A DNA stretch of 64,000 bases from Candidatus Pseudobacter hemicellulosilyticus (GTDB lineage: Bacteria; Bacteroidota; Bacteroidia; Chitinophagales; Chitinophagaceae): assembly GCA_029202545.1 (NCBI GenBank), contig CP119311.1, positions 5,146,001-5,210,000 on the forward strand. Reading direction: 5' to 3'. Below, piece by piece: positions 1-8,794 of this stretch. A program made the position numbers and the translations under genes. Each line of letters opens with the position of its first letter. Position 1 is the stretch's first letter. Under the pieces are notes generated by a model, which saw only the letters and a program-made list of their open reading frames with translations, was not told where the DNA came from and ran no database searches.

Positions 1-2
1 GC

Positions 3-536
3 ATCTATGCTGGGGTAATGACAGACACCGGCTCTTTCCGCTTCCCCGCCGCTTCTGCCGATGTGCATAAGATGGTGGCCGAACTGAAGGAACACGGACT
101 GGATCATACCAAAGTACATGAGAACATCTATGACAACTACCTGGAGAACAGGTTGCGGTTCATAGGTCATATACTGCTGCACCGCATGGAAGTATTCTAT
201 GAATACAATACCGCCCTGATTGCCATCAGCAAGAAGGACCTGCTCCGCTATGAGATCAAGACCGGTGATACCGAAGGGCTGGTCAACTATCCCCTCAGTA
301 TCCAGGGCATCCGGCTGGCGGCACTGGTCATTGACCGGGATGAAGAACGTAAATGGAGCTTCCGCAGCAAAGGCGATTTTGATACCAATACTTTTGCCCG
401 CAAATATTTTGAGGGTGGCGGCCACTACAACGCTTCCGGCGGCCGCAGCAGCGCTTCCCTGGACGAGACTGTTCAACACTTTATTGATGCCATGCAACAG
501 AACGCCGCCTTGCTCCAGGAAGACAATAACCAGTAA
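3..536 (+). CDS. DHH-family phosphoesterase, C-terminal part (NrnA-like), cut by window edge
   Basis: Partial gene: the reading frame is open to the left edge, and residues IYAGVMTDTGSFRF precede the first internal Met, so the start lies outside the window. About 177 residues remain. The MTDTGSFRF stretch and the late GGGHYNASGGR motif are typical of DHH/DHHA1 proteins of the oligoribonuclease/pAp-phosphatase (NrnA) group, which degrade very short RNAs and pAp using metal ions in the cytoplasm. The DHH catalytic motif itself is not in view. A FKBP lipoprotein gene follows after about 110 bp on the same strand. Family assignment is good; the exact substrate is inferred. Confidence 0.85.
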   Translation: MYAGVMTDTGSFRFPAASADVHKMVAELKEHGLDHTKVHENIYDNYLENRLRFIGHILLHRMEVFYEYNTALIAISKKDLLRYEIKTGDTEGLVNYPLSIQGIRLAALVIDRDEERKWSFRSKGDFDTNTFARKYFEGGGHYNASGGRSSASLDETVQHFIDAMQQNAALLQEDNNQ

Positions 537-645
537 AAAGCAAAAACCATTCACCAATAAAAATCCAACACGAAACCAAACATTGGCGCTTAAAAAAAGG
601 GAGTGAAGATGTAAGGTTGCCGGGGGTAATCAATAAACATTAAAG

Positions 646-1632
646 ATGAAAAAATCAGCCATCATTCTCAGTACTCTGCTGGTAGCTATCCTCTTTGCTG
701 CCTGTTCAGGAGGTTCTTTCAAAAAAACCAGGAGCGGCCTTTTGTATAAGATCATCTCAACAGACAAAAGCCAGCCCGTGGTAAAACGCGGCAATATCCT
801 GAAGCTGCACTTTGTTCAAAAAGTACGTGACTCCGTACTGGGCGAATCCTTTGGTAAAATGCCCTACTACGCACCCGTTGACAGCGTAGGCTCTGTTTAC
901 AACCCCGCAGAAGTTTTCCCCCTTGTCCGCAAAGGTGATAGCGTTGTTGTGGTACTGATGGCTGATACCCTTGCCAAAAAAGGCGCCCAGCTGCCCCCCT
1001 TCATTACCCGCAAAGACAAGATCACCCTCAGCTTTAAGATCATTGACGTGTTCACTTCAGACAGCCTCGCTGATGTTGACCGTCAGGCTGAAATGACCAA
1101 GGAACAACAACGCGTACAGGCTGAAGCGGAAGCTACCAAAGCAAAAGACGCCAAACTGCTGGAAGAATATATTGCCAAGAACAAACTGCAGGTAGGTAAA
1201 ACTGCCAATGGCGTGTATTATGAGATCCAGTCTGCCGGCAGCGGCCCCACTGCTGACTCCGGTAAAATGGTGTCCATCAAATACACTGGTTATACCCTTG
1301 AAGGAAAATATTTCGACTCCAATATGGACAGCACCAAACAGGTGAACAAACACCCCCTGGATCCCTTTACTTTCCAGGCCGGCGTTCAGGGTGCTATCCA
1401 GGGTATGCTGGAAGGCGTTACCCATTTCAAAAAAGGCGATAAAGGCCGTCTGCTGATCCCCAGCTCCCTGGCCTATGGTCCCAATCCTCCTCCCGGTGGC
1501 ACTATCAAAGCCAATGAAGTGCTGATCTTCGACATCGAGATCGTGGACGTAAAGGAAAGGGAAAACGCCATGGCGCCTCCTCCGCCGCCACCTCCTTCCG
1601 GAAGGCCTTCAGCAATGCCACAAAGAAGATAA
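646..1632 (+). CDS. FKBP-type peptidyl-prolyl isomerase, lipoprotein
   Basis: 328 residues. A lipoprotein signal ends in a lipobox with Cys20 (LFAAC), so it is probably anchored in a membrane and faces the periplasm. Residues about 180-305 form an FKBP domain, recognisable from VSIKYTGYTLEGKYFDS, a LEGVTHFKKGDKGRLLIPSSLAYG stretch split by a short insert, and the final EVLIFDIEIVDV strand. The N-terminal half (about 25-140) looks like a second, degenerate FKBP-like domain, and about 140-180 is a charged helical linker. The C-terminus is an unusual proline run followed by SGRPSAMPQRR. Family members speed up folding of secreted proteins. A strong terminator follows at once. Confidence 0.9.
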   Translation: MKKSAIILSTLLVAILFAACSGGSFKKTRSGLLYKIISTDKSQPVVKRGNILKLHFVQKVRDSVLGESFGKMPYYAPVDSVGSVYNPAEVFPLVRKGDSVVVVLMADTLAKKGAQLPPFITRKDKITLSFKIIDVFTSDSLADVDRQAEMTKEQQRVQAEAEATKAKDAKLLEEYIAKNKLQVGKTANGVYYEIQSAGSGPTADSGKMVSIKYTGYTLEGKYFDSNMDSTKQVNKHPLDPFTFQAGVQGAIQGMLEGVTHFKKGDKGRLLIPSSLAYGPNPPPGGTIKANEVLIFDIEIVDVKERENAMAPPPPPPPSGRPSAMPQRR

Positions 1633-1650
1633 CAGCTTAATTGCACGCTA

Positions 1651-1693
1651 TAAAAAAACGGGCCGTCTCAAAAATGAGACGGCCCGTTTTTTT
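1651..1693. terminator. bidirectional rho-independent terminator
   Basis: A perfect 12-bp stem (1659-1670 with 1675-1686) with a 4-nt AAAA loop. It has a run of A on the left and a run of T on the right, so it can act on both strands. It separates the convergent FKBP gene (+) and folP (-). Confidence 0.92.
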
Positions 1694-1737
1694 ATAGAGC
1701 AGGCCGCTGTCGCAGTCCGGTACTTGTTCAGGCGATC

Positions 1738-2574
1738 CTACAAACCCGTTCCCACCTTCACCGCTTCCCACAGCTTTACCGCTTCCACCGCTTCCTTCAC
1801 ATCATGCACCCGCAGGATGGAAGCGCCGTTCATCAGGCCCACCGTATTCAGCACAGTAGTGCCATTCAGGGCGGCATCTGCCGTAATACCCAGCTGCCTG
1901 TAGATCATACCTTTCCTGGAAACACCCACCAGCAGTGGCTTTCCAAGCATCTTCAATAAGGAAAGGTTCCTGAGCAGCTCATAGTTCTGGGGAAGGGTCT
2001 TGGCAAAACCAAAGCCGGGATCAATAATGATATCCCGGATGCCCAGCGCCTCCAGCCGCGCCACCAGCGCTATGAAATGATCCAGCACTTCCCGGGTCAC
2101 ATCGGTATAGTCAGTCTGCTCCTGCATGGTGTCAGGCGTCCCCCGCATATGCATACAGATATAGGGCGAACCAAGCGATGCCACGGCCGGCAACAGCTCC
2201 GGGTCCAGGCTGCCGCCGCTGATATCATTCACAATGGCCACACCGGCCTCCACTGCCTGTCGCGCTACCGAAGCGTAATAGGTATCGATGGATAAAAAGG
2301 CCTCCGGAAAATGATCCAGCAGCTGCCGGATAGCAGGCAGCACCCTGGCCGCTTCCTCTTTCTCCGAAACCCGCTCACTGCCGGGTCGGGTACTCTGCCC
2401 GCCAATATCCAGGATGGCGGCGCCTTCTGCCAAAAGCCGCCCGGCCTGCTGTACCAGCGCATCCCCGTTAAACCGGCTGCCGCTGAAGAAGGAATCAGGT
2501 GTAACATTGATAATGCCCATCACCAATGGTTTGTCTACCACCAGCAACCTGCCTTGACAATTCAGTGTAAACAT
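1738..2574 (-). CDS. folP: dihydropteroate synthase
   Basis: 278 residues, normal length. FolP joins 6-hydroxymethyl-dihydropterin pyrophosphate and p-aminobenzoate to give dihydropteroate in folate synthesis and is the sulfonamide target. The TIM-barrel signatures are all present: MGIINVTPDSFF at residues 19-30 (Asn23 is the usual metal ligand), ILDIGGQSTRPG near 56-67, IVNDISGG, and DPGFGFAKT plus GVSRKG in the C-terminal half. It is transcribed divergently from the DUF1599 gene, with only about 50 bp between starts. The upstream region carries TACCTTTA on the minus strand (2602-2609), one base away from the Bacteroidota -7 element. Confidence 0.97.
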   Translation of the reverse strand: MFTLNCQGRLLVVDKPLVMGIINVTPDSFFSGSRFNGDALVQQAGRLLAEGAAILDIGGQSTRPGSERVSEKEEAARVLPAIRQLLDHFPEAFLSIDTYYASVARQAVEAGVAIVNDISGGSLDPELLPAVASLGSPYICMHMRGTPDTMQEQTDYTDVTREVLDHFIALVARLEALGIRDIIIDPGFGFAKTLPQNYELLRNLSLLKMLGKPLLVGVSRKGMIYRQLGITADAALNGTTVLNTVGLMNGASILRVHDVKEAVEAVKLWEAVKVGTGL

Positions 2575-2589
2575 TTAACCTTTGTTCGT

Positions 2590-2597
2590 TATTTTTG
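2590..2597 (+). promoter_or_regulatory. candidate -7 element (TAnnTTTG) for the DUF1599 gene
   Basis: TATTTTTG matches the Bacteroidota -7 consensus TAnnTTTG exactly and lies 26 bp before the chosen ATG at 2624. No convincing -33 TTTG was found at the usual 19-21 bp spacing. Confidence 0.4.
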
Positions 2598-2623
2598 GCG
2601 CTAAAGGTACATTCATCGATCAT

Positions 2624-3169
2624 ATGACCAATCAACAATACGACGCAGCAGTACAATTGTGCAGGGATATATTTGTCAGGAAGGCCACCGATTATGGTAC
2701 TTCCTGGCGGGTATTGCGTCCCATCTCTATTGCAGACCAGCTCTTCATAAAAGCGCAGCGCATCCGTACCATCCAGGAAAAAAAGGTGCAGAAAGTAGGG
2801 GAGGACATCACCGGTGAGTTCAGGGCCATGGTCAACTATGGCATTATTGGGCTGATACAGCTGGAACTGCAGCAGACGGGTACGGAAGACCTGCCCGTAG
2901 CTGAAGTGGAAAGGTTATATGATGAGCAGATGGGTAATACCCGTCAGCTCATGCTGAACAAGAACCATGACTATGGCGAAGCCTGGCGCGAACTGAGCCA
3001 GGAAAGCATTACGGACCTGATCCTGGTGAAACTCCTGCGCATCCGGCAGATACTGCAGAACGATGGCAGGACCCTGATCAGTGAAGGCATTGACGCCAAC
3101 TATGCAGACATTATCAATTATTCCATTTTTGCCCTGATCCTGATTGCTGAAGGCAAACACGCAGGCTGA
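2624..3169 (+). CDS. DUF1599 domain protein (nucleotide-modification-associated domain 1)
   Basis: 181 residues from the ATG at 2624 (MTNQQYDAAV). An in-frame ATG at 2582 is less likely because the candidate -7 element at 2590-2597 would fall inside the coding region. The protein holds two related halves, each with a [K]-x-DYG-x-[SA]-W-R signature (ATDYGTSWRVLR and NHDYGEAWRELS), both followed by a helix of the I-x-D-x-L/I-x-x-K type. This internal duplication is typical of DUF1599. Biochemical function is not established. In Bacteroides-type genomes this gene sits beside a BT_3928-type DoxX gene, as it does here; tpiA, often the third member, is absent. Confidence 0.9.
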   Translation: MTNQQYDAAVQLCRDIFVRKATDYGTSWRVLRPISIADQLFIKAQRIRTIQEKKVQKVGEDITGEFRAMVNYGIIGLIQLELQQTGTEDLPVAEVERLYDEQMGNTRQLMLNKNHDYGEAWRELSQESITDLILVKLLRIRQILQNDGRTLISEGIDANYADIINYSIFALILIAEGKHAG

Positions 3170-3235
3170 TGCATACAGCTGTCGTCAAAACAAAAATGGT
3201 CTTTACACGTTAGCAGCTATTGAACAAACACGATC

Positions 3236-4357
3236 ATGAAAAAAGCACTCACCATCATCAGGATCTTTGTAGGCGTTCTCTTTATTTTCTCCGGACTGGT
3301 GAAAGCCAACGACCCCCTCGGCCTCAGCTATAAAATGCAGGAGTTCTTCGAGATCTGGGGCTGGCATTTCCTGAACGACTATACCCTTGCGCTCTCCATT
3401 GCCATGAACGCCTTCGAGATCATAGCCGGGGTGGCAGTACTGGTGGGCTGGCAGATGCGCCTCTTCAGCTGGCTGCTATCGCTCCTGATCGTCTTTTTCA
3501 CCTTCCTCACCGGTTATGCGCTCTTCTCCGGTAAGGTCCGGGAATGCGGCTGCTTTGGCGACTGCATCCCCTTAACATCCGATCAGTCCTTTATGAAAGA
3601 CCTGCTGCTGCTGGTCCTGATCGGTATCATCTTTTATTACCGCAATACCATTAAACCCGCCACCGGCAAAGTAGGCAGTATAGTGATCCTTTTCTTTACC
3701 ACTGTGCTGTCCCTGGCCCTCCAGTTCTACGTACTGGAATACCTGCCCCTGGTAGACTGCCTGCCCTATAAAAAAGGCAATAATATTCCCGGGAAAATGA
3801 AAGCGCCCCCCGGCGCCATCCCCGATAGCACCGTCATCACTTTTGTATACACCAAACAGGGCAAGGAGATAGAATTCACCGCAGACGCCTTCCCCGATGA
3901 TTTTGATGAAGAGACCTACAGCTTCGTAAAACGATACGATAAGGTGGTGCGCAAAGGCAATGCAGAAGTGAAGATCAAGGACTTCATCCTGAAGACAGTG
4001 GCCGGTAATGATACCACCCAGGCCCTGCTGGCGGAAGACAGGTACCAGCTCTACCTCTTCCTCAAGAACGATTATAACCAGAGCCAGTGGATGGAATACC
4101 TTAAACTGGTCATGCACACCGCCGGCCAGAAACAGATCCCGGGTTTCATTGTCACCAGTATTCCTTTTGAAACACTGACCAGCAATCCGCCCGATGTATT
4201 CCGGCTCTTTACACCGCTGGCCTGCGATGCCGTAGCTATTAAGACTGCAGCCCGCGCCAACCCGACGCTGTTCCTTATTAAGAACGGTACGGTGATAGAC
4301 AAATGGTCTTATGCCGACCTGGAACGCGCCGTGGGCGCCGTTCAGAAACTACCCTGA
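3236..4357 (+). CDS. DoxX/MauE-like membrane protein, BT_3928 family
   Basis: 373 residues. The N-terminal half (about 5-180) has four to five membrane segments and the opening IRIFVGVLFIFSGLVKANDPLG, which is characteristic of the BT_3928 family. A CGCFGDC motif near residue 102 resembles the redox Cys patch of MauE/DoxX-type proteins. The C-terminal part (about 190-373) is soluble and may have a thioredoxin-like fold without a clear CxxC. The role is not known; redox or quinone-linked functions are inferred for the superfamily. It lies about 65 bp downstream of the DUF1599 gene, probably in one transcript, and the ABC permease starts 11 bp after its stop. Confidence 0.85.
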   Translation: MKKALTIIRIFVGVLFIFSGLVKANDPLGLSYKMQEFFEIWGWHFLNDYTLALSIAMNAFEIIAGVAVLVGWQMRLFSWLLSLLIVFFTFLTGYALFSGKVRECGCFGDCIPLTSDQSFMKDLLLLVLIGIIFYYRNTIKPATGKVGSIVILFFTTVLSLALQFYVLEYLPLVDCLPYKKGNNIPGKMKAPPGAIPDSTVITFVYTKQGKEIEFTADAFPDDFDEETYSFVKRYDKVVRKGNAEVKIKDFILKTVAGNDTTQALLAEDRYQLYLFLKNDYNQSQWMEYLKLVMHTAGQKQIPGFIVTSIPFETLTSNPPDVFRLFTPLACDAVAIKTAARANPTLFLIKNGTVIDKWSYADLERAVGAVQKLP

Positions 4358-4368
4358 TCAATTTAAAT

Positions 4369-5418
4369 ATGATCCAATACATCACCAGGAAAGCTTTGTA
4401 CGGATTGCTCGTCATGCTGGGCGTGGTGATAGTGGTGTTTTTTCTCTTCCAGGGTTTTGGTGATCCTGCCCGCCTGGTCATGGGCCAGCGAGCCGATGCC
4501 GCTACCCAGGAGAATATCCGCCGGGAACTCTACCTGGACCAGCCCACCTGGAAGCAGTTTGTACTTTACCTCAATGATGTATCACCCGTTGCCATTCATG
4601 ATAAAGAAAGCATTGAACGGAAAGACCTGCATGGTCTCTTTATTGGCGGCGATACAAAGCTGGCGTTGAAACTGCCTTACCTGCGCCGTTCCTACCAGAC
4701 CAAAAAGCCGGTCTGGAACGTCCTGACGGAAGCCCTTCCCGGAACCCTGATCCTGGCCTCGGCCGCCATGCTGCTGGCCGTGGTCCTCGGCATCCCGCTG
4801 GGTATCCTGGCCGCAGTCAGACGGGATACCTGGATGGATACTTCCGCCATCTTCACCAGCGTGCTGGGCATCTCGGCCCCATCCTTTTTTATGGGCATTG
4901 TGATAGCCTATATTTTCGGTTTCCTGCTCAGTGATTATACCGGCCTGCATATGACCGGCAGCTGGTTTGACATTGATGAGAATACTGGTGAACGTTATGG
5001 CTCCCTGCAAAACCTGGTACTGCCAGCCTTTACACTGGGCATCAGGCCCCTGGCCATTATCACGCAGCTGACCAGGAGCGCTATGCTGGATGTCCTGAAC
5101 CAGGACTATATCCGCACTGCTTATGCCAAGGGGCTTTCCCGGGCGCGCATTATCTGGAAACACGGGCTGCGCAATGCACTGAACCCGGTGGTGACGGCTG
5201 TTACCGGCTGGTTTGCGGAATTGCTGGCCGGCGCCTTCTTTGTAGAATATATCTTTGGCTGGAAAGGGATCGGAAAAGTAACGGTGGATGCGCTGGAGAA
5301 ACTGGATTTCCCGGTAGTGATGGGCTCCGTACTGGTCTCTTCTTTCTTTTTTATAGTGGTAGGCATTCTGGCCGACCTCCTCTATGGCTGGATAGATCCG
5401 CGCGTGCGCTTACAATAA
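4369..5418 (+). CDS. ABC transporter permease, DppB/OppB type
   Basis: 349 residues from the ATG at 4369; an upstream in-frame start would overlap the previous gene. MIQYITRKALYGLLVMLGVVIVVFFLF is the first membrane helix (split here only by the protein's own sequence), followed by a long soluble insert to about residue 120, then five helices. The EAA loop is seen as RTAYAKGLSRARIIWKHGLRNALNPV. The family forms half of the channel for di- or oligopeptide (or nickel) uptake. No second permease, ATPase or binding protein lies in this window, so partners must be encoded elsewhere. Substrate cannot be read from the sequence. It converges with the DUF721 gene. Confidence 0.9.
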   Translation: MIQYITRKALYGLLVMLGVVIVVFFLFQGFGDPARLVMGQRADAATQENIRRELYLDQPTWKQFVLYLNDVSPVAIHDKESIERKDLHGLFIGGDTKLALKLPYLRRSYQTKKPVWNVLTEALPGTLILASAAMLLAVVLGIPLGILAAVRRDTWMDTSAIFTSVLGISAPSFFMGIVIAYIFGFLLSDYTGLHMTGSWFDIDENTGERYGSLQNLVLPAFTLGIRPLAIITQLTRSAMLDVLNQDYIRTAYAKGLSRARIIWKHGLRNALNPVVTAVTGWFAELLAGAFFVEYIFGWKGIGKVTVDALEKLDFPVVMGSVLVSSFFFIVVGILADLLYGWIDPRVRLQ

Positions 5419-5424
5419 ATCGTT

Positions 5425-5706
5425 TTAGTGGATCACCACATCCTTCACCACATTTTCTCCCAATTCTTCATTGACACGCTGGATGATCTTGTCTTTCTGG
5501 AACAGCAGTTCCTGTTTCAGCGGGGCCATGGAAGTGGTGATATGCAGGATCTTGTTATAGATCTGGATCTTCTCCGTGTATTTGGCAATGGTCTTGCCCA
5601 TGATCTGCTCCCAGACATCTTCAATCTGTAAAGCCTGGATGGAGCCTTTGAGACGGCTATGCTGCAGGAAGTATTTGAGGGCGTCGCCCAGTGAGTATTC
5701 ACCCAT
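5425..5706 (-). CDS. DUF721 (DciA-like) protein
   Basis: 93 residues. The sequence matches the DUF721 pattern: short N-terminal helix (LGDALKYFLQ), VWEQIMGKTIAKYTEKIQIYNKILHI, then APLKQELLFQKDKIIQRVNEELG. DUF721 proteins related to DciA load or stimulate the replicative helicase in many bacteria; that role is inferred here. It follows recF by 30 bp on the same strand, which fits a replication/repair operon and is a common arrangement in Bacteroidota. Confidence 0.88.
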   Translation of the reverse strand: MGEYSLGDALKYFLQHSRLKGSIQALQIEDVWEQIMGKTIAKYTEKIQIYNKILHITTSMAPLKQELLFQKDKIIQRVNEELGENVVKDVVIH

Positions 5707-5736
5707 GACTGCAAGGTAAAACTATTATCGGAAAAC

Positions 5737-6822
5737 TCAGCTCAGGTTGATGACCTGGTAACGCAGGCCCAGGTCGTCAAAATGTTTCTCCACGCGTTCG
5801 GGATGCGTGTCTGTAATGAACAGCTGTCCGTTGTTCTGCACACATACCCAGTCCAGCAGGTTATGCATGCGCTGTTCATCCAGCTTTTCAAATACATCAT
5901 CCAGCAGCAGGAGCGGGGCAAAGCCTTTGTGGGCGCGGATGGTCTCAAACTCCGCCAGCTTAAGCGCAAAGAGCAGGCTCTTGCGCTGGCCCTGGGAAGC
6001 AATGTTCTTGAAAGGCTGGCCAGCCAGCTGGATGGCCAGATCGTCCTTATGGATACCGCCATTGGTTCGTTGCAGCATAAAGTCTTTCTGGCGCAGGCCC
6101 TGGAGCAGGGCAGGGAAGGGCTGCTGCAGCAACTGGCTTTCATACTGAAGTTCCGGCACTTCATTGGCGCCGGCAATATGCTGGTAGAATTTTTTAACGG
6201 CGGGCAGCAGTTCCGTCATGAAGCGCTGGCGTTCCTGGAAAATATACTGGCCGTATTTCACCAGCTGGGCATCATAGATCTCCAGCAGGCTGGTATCGGC
6301 CACGGGCAAACCGGCCTGTGCCTTTAGAAAGCCGTTGCGCTGCTGCAGCACTTTGTTATAATCCATCAGGTGCTGAAGATAGGCGGGGTCAAGCTGGGAG
6401 AGCAGGGCATCCAGGTAGCGGCGTCTTTCTTCACTGCCTTCCATAATGATGCGGGTATCATCGGGGGCAATGATCACGCAGGGGAAGCGCCCGATATGCT
6501 GGGCAAATTTCTCATAGACTTCCCCATCCACCTGGACCTCTTTGCGGCCCGTTTCCCGGAGGATGCAGACCACCTGGCGGGACTGGCCGTCCTGGAGGAA
6601 GCCGGCCTCAATACGGAAACCGGAAGCCTGGTGCTGCACATTCTGGCTGTCGGACCGGGCAAAATAACTCTTGGTAAAGCAGCAGTAATAGATGGCGTCC
6701 AGGAGGTTGGTCTTACCCATGCCATTGCGCCCGCAGATGCTGACAATGCGTTCACTGAAGTTGAACCGCTGTTCTGCATAATTCTTGAACTGAAGGAGTG
6801 ATATGGTCTGGAGCTGAAGCAT
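5737..6822 (-). CDS. recF: DNA replication and repair protein RecF
   Basis: 361 residues, normal length. It has the SMC-like ATPase layout: Walker A GRNGMGKT at residues 31-38, signature region ASQGQRKSLLFALKLAEF, and Walker B LLLLDDVFEKLDE near the C-terminus. RecF binds gapped DNA and helps RecO/RecR load RecA in single-strand gap repair. The N-terminus MLQLQTISLLQFKNY is typical, so the start is well supported. It is divergent from pdhA and followed by DUF721. Confidence 0.97.
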   Translation of the reverse strand: MLQLQTISLLQFKNYAEQRFNFSERIVSICGRNGMGKTNLLDAIYYCCFTKSYFARSDSQNVQHQASGFRIEAGFLQDGQSRQVVCILRETGRKEVQVDGEVYEKFAQHIGRFPCVIIAPDDTRIIMEGSEERRRYLDALLSQLDPAYLQHLMDYNKVLQQRNGFLKAQAGLPVADTSLLEIYDAQLVKYGQYIFQERQRFMTELLPAVKKFYQHIAGANEVPELQYESQLLQQPFPALLQGLRQKDFMLQRTNGGIHKDDLAIQLAGQPFKNIASQGQRKSLLFALKLAEFETIRAHKGFAPLLLLDDVFEKLDEQRMHNLLDWVCVQNNGQLFITDTHPERVEKHFDDLGLRYQVINLS

Positions 6823-6947
6823 GGTGGAGGCCGCTGGCGCCGGGTCAGAGGCGCAAGCTACAACATTTCTTTAACTGCCTCAGCGTCAAATTCCTGCCGG
6901 TAACGCTGAAATCTGCCCGGCCGCGTATAAAATACCAATTTTGCCCT

Positions 6948-6955
6948 TATCTTTG
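6948..6955 (+). promoter_or_regulatory. -7 promoter element for pdhA
   Basis: TATCTTTG matches TAnnTTTG exactly and is placed 65 bp before the GTG start of pdhA. A -33 TTTG at proper spacing was not found. Confidence 0.5.
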
Positions 6956-7020
6956 CGCCTCCTGTGCTTTTTCTGCCAAAGAAGCACAGAGAATGTTCTA
7001 ACACTGTAAACTATTGTACT

Positions 7021-8016
7021 GTGGCCACCAAATTCACTAAAGAAACCTACTTGTACTGGTACGAGTTGATGTTATTGATCCGTCAGTTTGAACTTGCAGC
7101 AGAAGAAAAGTATAAAATGGAGGGTAAGATCCGTGGCTTTTTTCACGCCTACGTAGGGCAGGAAGCCATTGCCGCCGGTTGTATGACCGCTACCCGCCAG
7201 GAAGATCCTTTTGTGACCGCCTATCGTGACCACGGTCTGGCCCTGGCCAAAGGAATGTCCCCCGAATCCTGCATGGCAGAACTCTATGGCAAAGCCACCG
7301 GTTGCGCCAAAGGCAAAGGCGGCAGTATGCACTTCTTCGGTAAAGATGTTTTCTTCTTCGGCGGCCACGGTATCGTTGGCGCCCAGATCGGCACCGGCGC
7401 CGGACTGGCCTTCGCTGAAAAATACAAAGGCACTGACAATGTAGCCCTGACCTTCTTCGGTGACGGCGCCGCCCGCCAGGGTATGCTGCACGAAGTGTTC
7501 AATATGGCCATGACCTGGAAACTGCCGGTCATCTTCATCTGTGAGAACAACAACTACGCCATGGGTACCTCCATTGAGCGCACCAGCAACGTAGTGGATA
7601 TCTATAAATTGGCTGACGCTTATGAAATGCCCGCCGATTCTATCGACGGTATGAGCGCTGAAGCCGTTCACGAAGGCATCGCCCGCGCCGTAAAACGCGC
7701 CCGTGAAGGAGATGGTCCCACACTCATTGAGATCAAGACCTACCGTTACAAAGGCCACTCTATCTCTGATCCCCAGAAATACAGGACCAAGGAAGAAGTG
7801 GAAGAATACAAACAGCGTGATCCTATCCAGCAGGTACTGGACACCATCCTTGAGAACAAATTCGCCACAGCCGAAGAGATCAAAGCCATTGAGCAGCGCG
7901 TGAATGAAAAAGTAGCCGCCTCCGTGAAATTCGCTGAAGAATCTCCCTGGCCTAACGAAGACGAAGTATACAAAGACATCGTGGTGGAAGAGAATTATCC
8001 TTTCATCACTGACTAA
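7021..8016 (+). CDS. pdhA: pyruvate dehydrogenase E1 component, alpha subunit
   Basis: 331 residues from a GTG start; (V/M)ATKFTKETYLYWYELM matches the usual N-terminus of Bacteroidota PdhA, and the residues upstream do not look coded. E1 alpha decarboxylates pyruvate with thiamine diphosphate and passes the acetyl group to E2 lipoyl. The ThDP motif runs from GDGAARQG to ENNNYAMGT. The phosphorylation-loop-like RYKGHSISDPQKYRTKEEV region is also clear. The beta subunit and E2/E3 are not in this window. The gene appears to have its own promoter (6948-6955). Confidence 0.95.
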   Translation: MATKFTKETYLYWYELMLLIRQFELAAEEKYKMEGKIRGFFHAYVGQEAIAAGCMTATRQEDPFVTAYRDHGLALAKGMSPESCMAELYGKATGCAKGKGGSMHFFGKDVFFFGGHGIVGAQIGTGAGLAFAEKYKGTDNVALTFFGDGAARQGMLHEVFNMAMTWKLPVIFICENNNYAMGTSIERTSNVVDIYKLADAYEMPADSIDGMSAEAVHEGIARAVKRAREGDGPTLIEIKTYRYKGHSISDPQKYRTKEEVEEYKQRDPIQQVLDTILENKFATAEEIKAIEQRVNEKVAASVKFAEESPWPNEDEVYKDIVVEENYPFITD

Positions 8017-8098
8017 GCAATTTTTTTTGCCGCAGCTCCTGCAAACAGCGCAGGTACCGGCAACACCTTAAACAACACAAACATTCAATTATCGCAAC

Positions 8099-8791
8099 AT
8101 GGCTGAAGTAAAGCATACAGAGCAGACCACCACTCACAAAACTGTTGAAACAGTAAGGCGGCCTACTGCAGAACAATTCTGGAGCAAGAACAGCAAACTG
8201 ATCACCGGCGCCCTCGTGGCCATTATACTGATCATCGGCGGTTTCATTGCCTACAACAATTTTGTAAAAGGACCTGAGGAAGAAAAAGCAGGCAACGCTA
8301 TGTGGGGCGCTCAGAACCTATACAAGATAGACTCCTTCAACCTGGCCCTCAATGGCAATGGCGCCACCCAGGGTTTCCTGAAGATCATTTCCAAATACGG
8401 CGGTACTGAATCCGGCAACCTGGCTAAATTCTATGCCGGCTCCTGCTACCTGCAACTGGGCGATTTTAATAACGCCGTTAAATACCTGAAGGATTTCTCT
8501 ACCGGCTCCCAGGTACTCCAGGTAAGGACCAACGGTCTGCTGGGTGATGCCTACGCTGAACTGGGTAAGAAACCCGAAGCTGTTGACTACTACAAAAAAG
8601 CAGGTACTATCTTCAAAGAAGATAATATCAATTCACCTGAATACCTGTTCCGCGCAGCACTCCTGTACCAGGACCTGGGTAAGAACAAAGAAGCCATTGC
8701 CATGCTGCAACAGCTGAAAAAGGAATACCCGCTCAGCCCCCGTGGTTTTGAAGCCGATAAATACCTGGCTAAACTGGGTGAAACAAAATAA
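8099..8791 (+). CDS. membrane-anchored tetratricopeptide protein (YfgM-like)
   Basis: 230 residues. A cytoplasmic N-terminus of about 35 residues is followed by one membrane helix (LITGALVAIILIIGGFIAYNNF), then a periplasmic or extracytoplasmic TPR-like region from about 95 on (FYAGSCYLQLGDFNNAVKYL, GDAYAELGKKPEAVDYYKKA, ALLYQDLGKNKEAIAMLQQL). The layout resembles YfgM-type ancillary proteins and Bacteroidota proteins of the same shape; the partner is unknown. ribH begins 3 bp after its stop, so the two are co-transcribed. Confidence 0.85.
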   Translation: MAEVKHTEQTTTHKTVETVRRPTAEQFWSKNSKLITGALVAIILIIGGFIAYNNFVKGPEEEKAGNAMWGAQNLYKIDSFNLALNGNGATQGFLKIISKYGGTESGNLAKFYAGSCYLQLGDFNNAVKYLKDFSTGSQVLQVRTNGLLGDAYAELGKKPEAVDYYKKAGTIFKEDNINSPEYLFRAALLYQDLGKNKEAIAMLQQLKKEYPLSPRGFEADKYLAKLGETK

Positions 8792-8794
8792 CCA

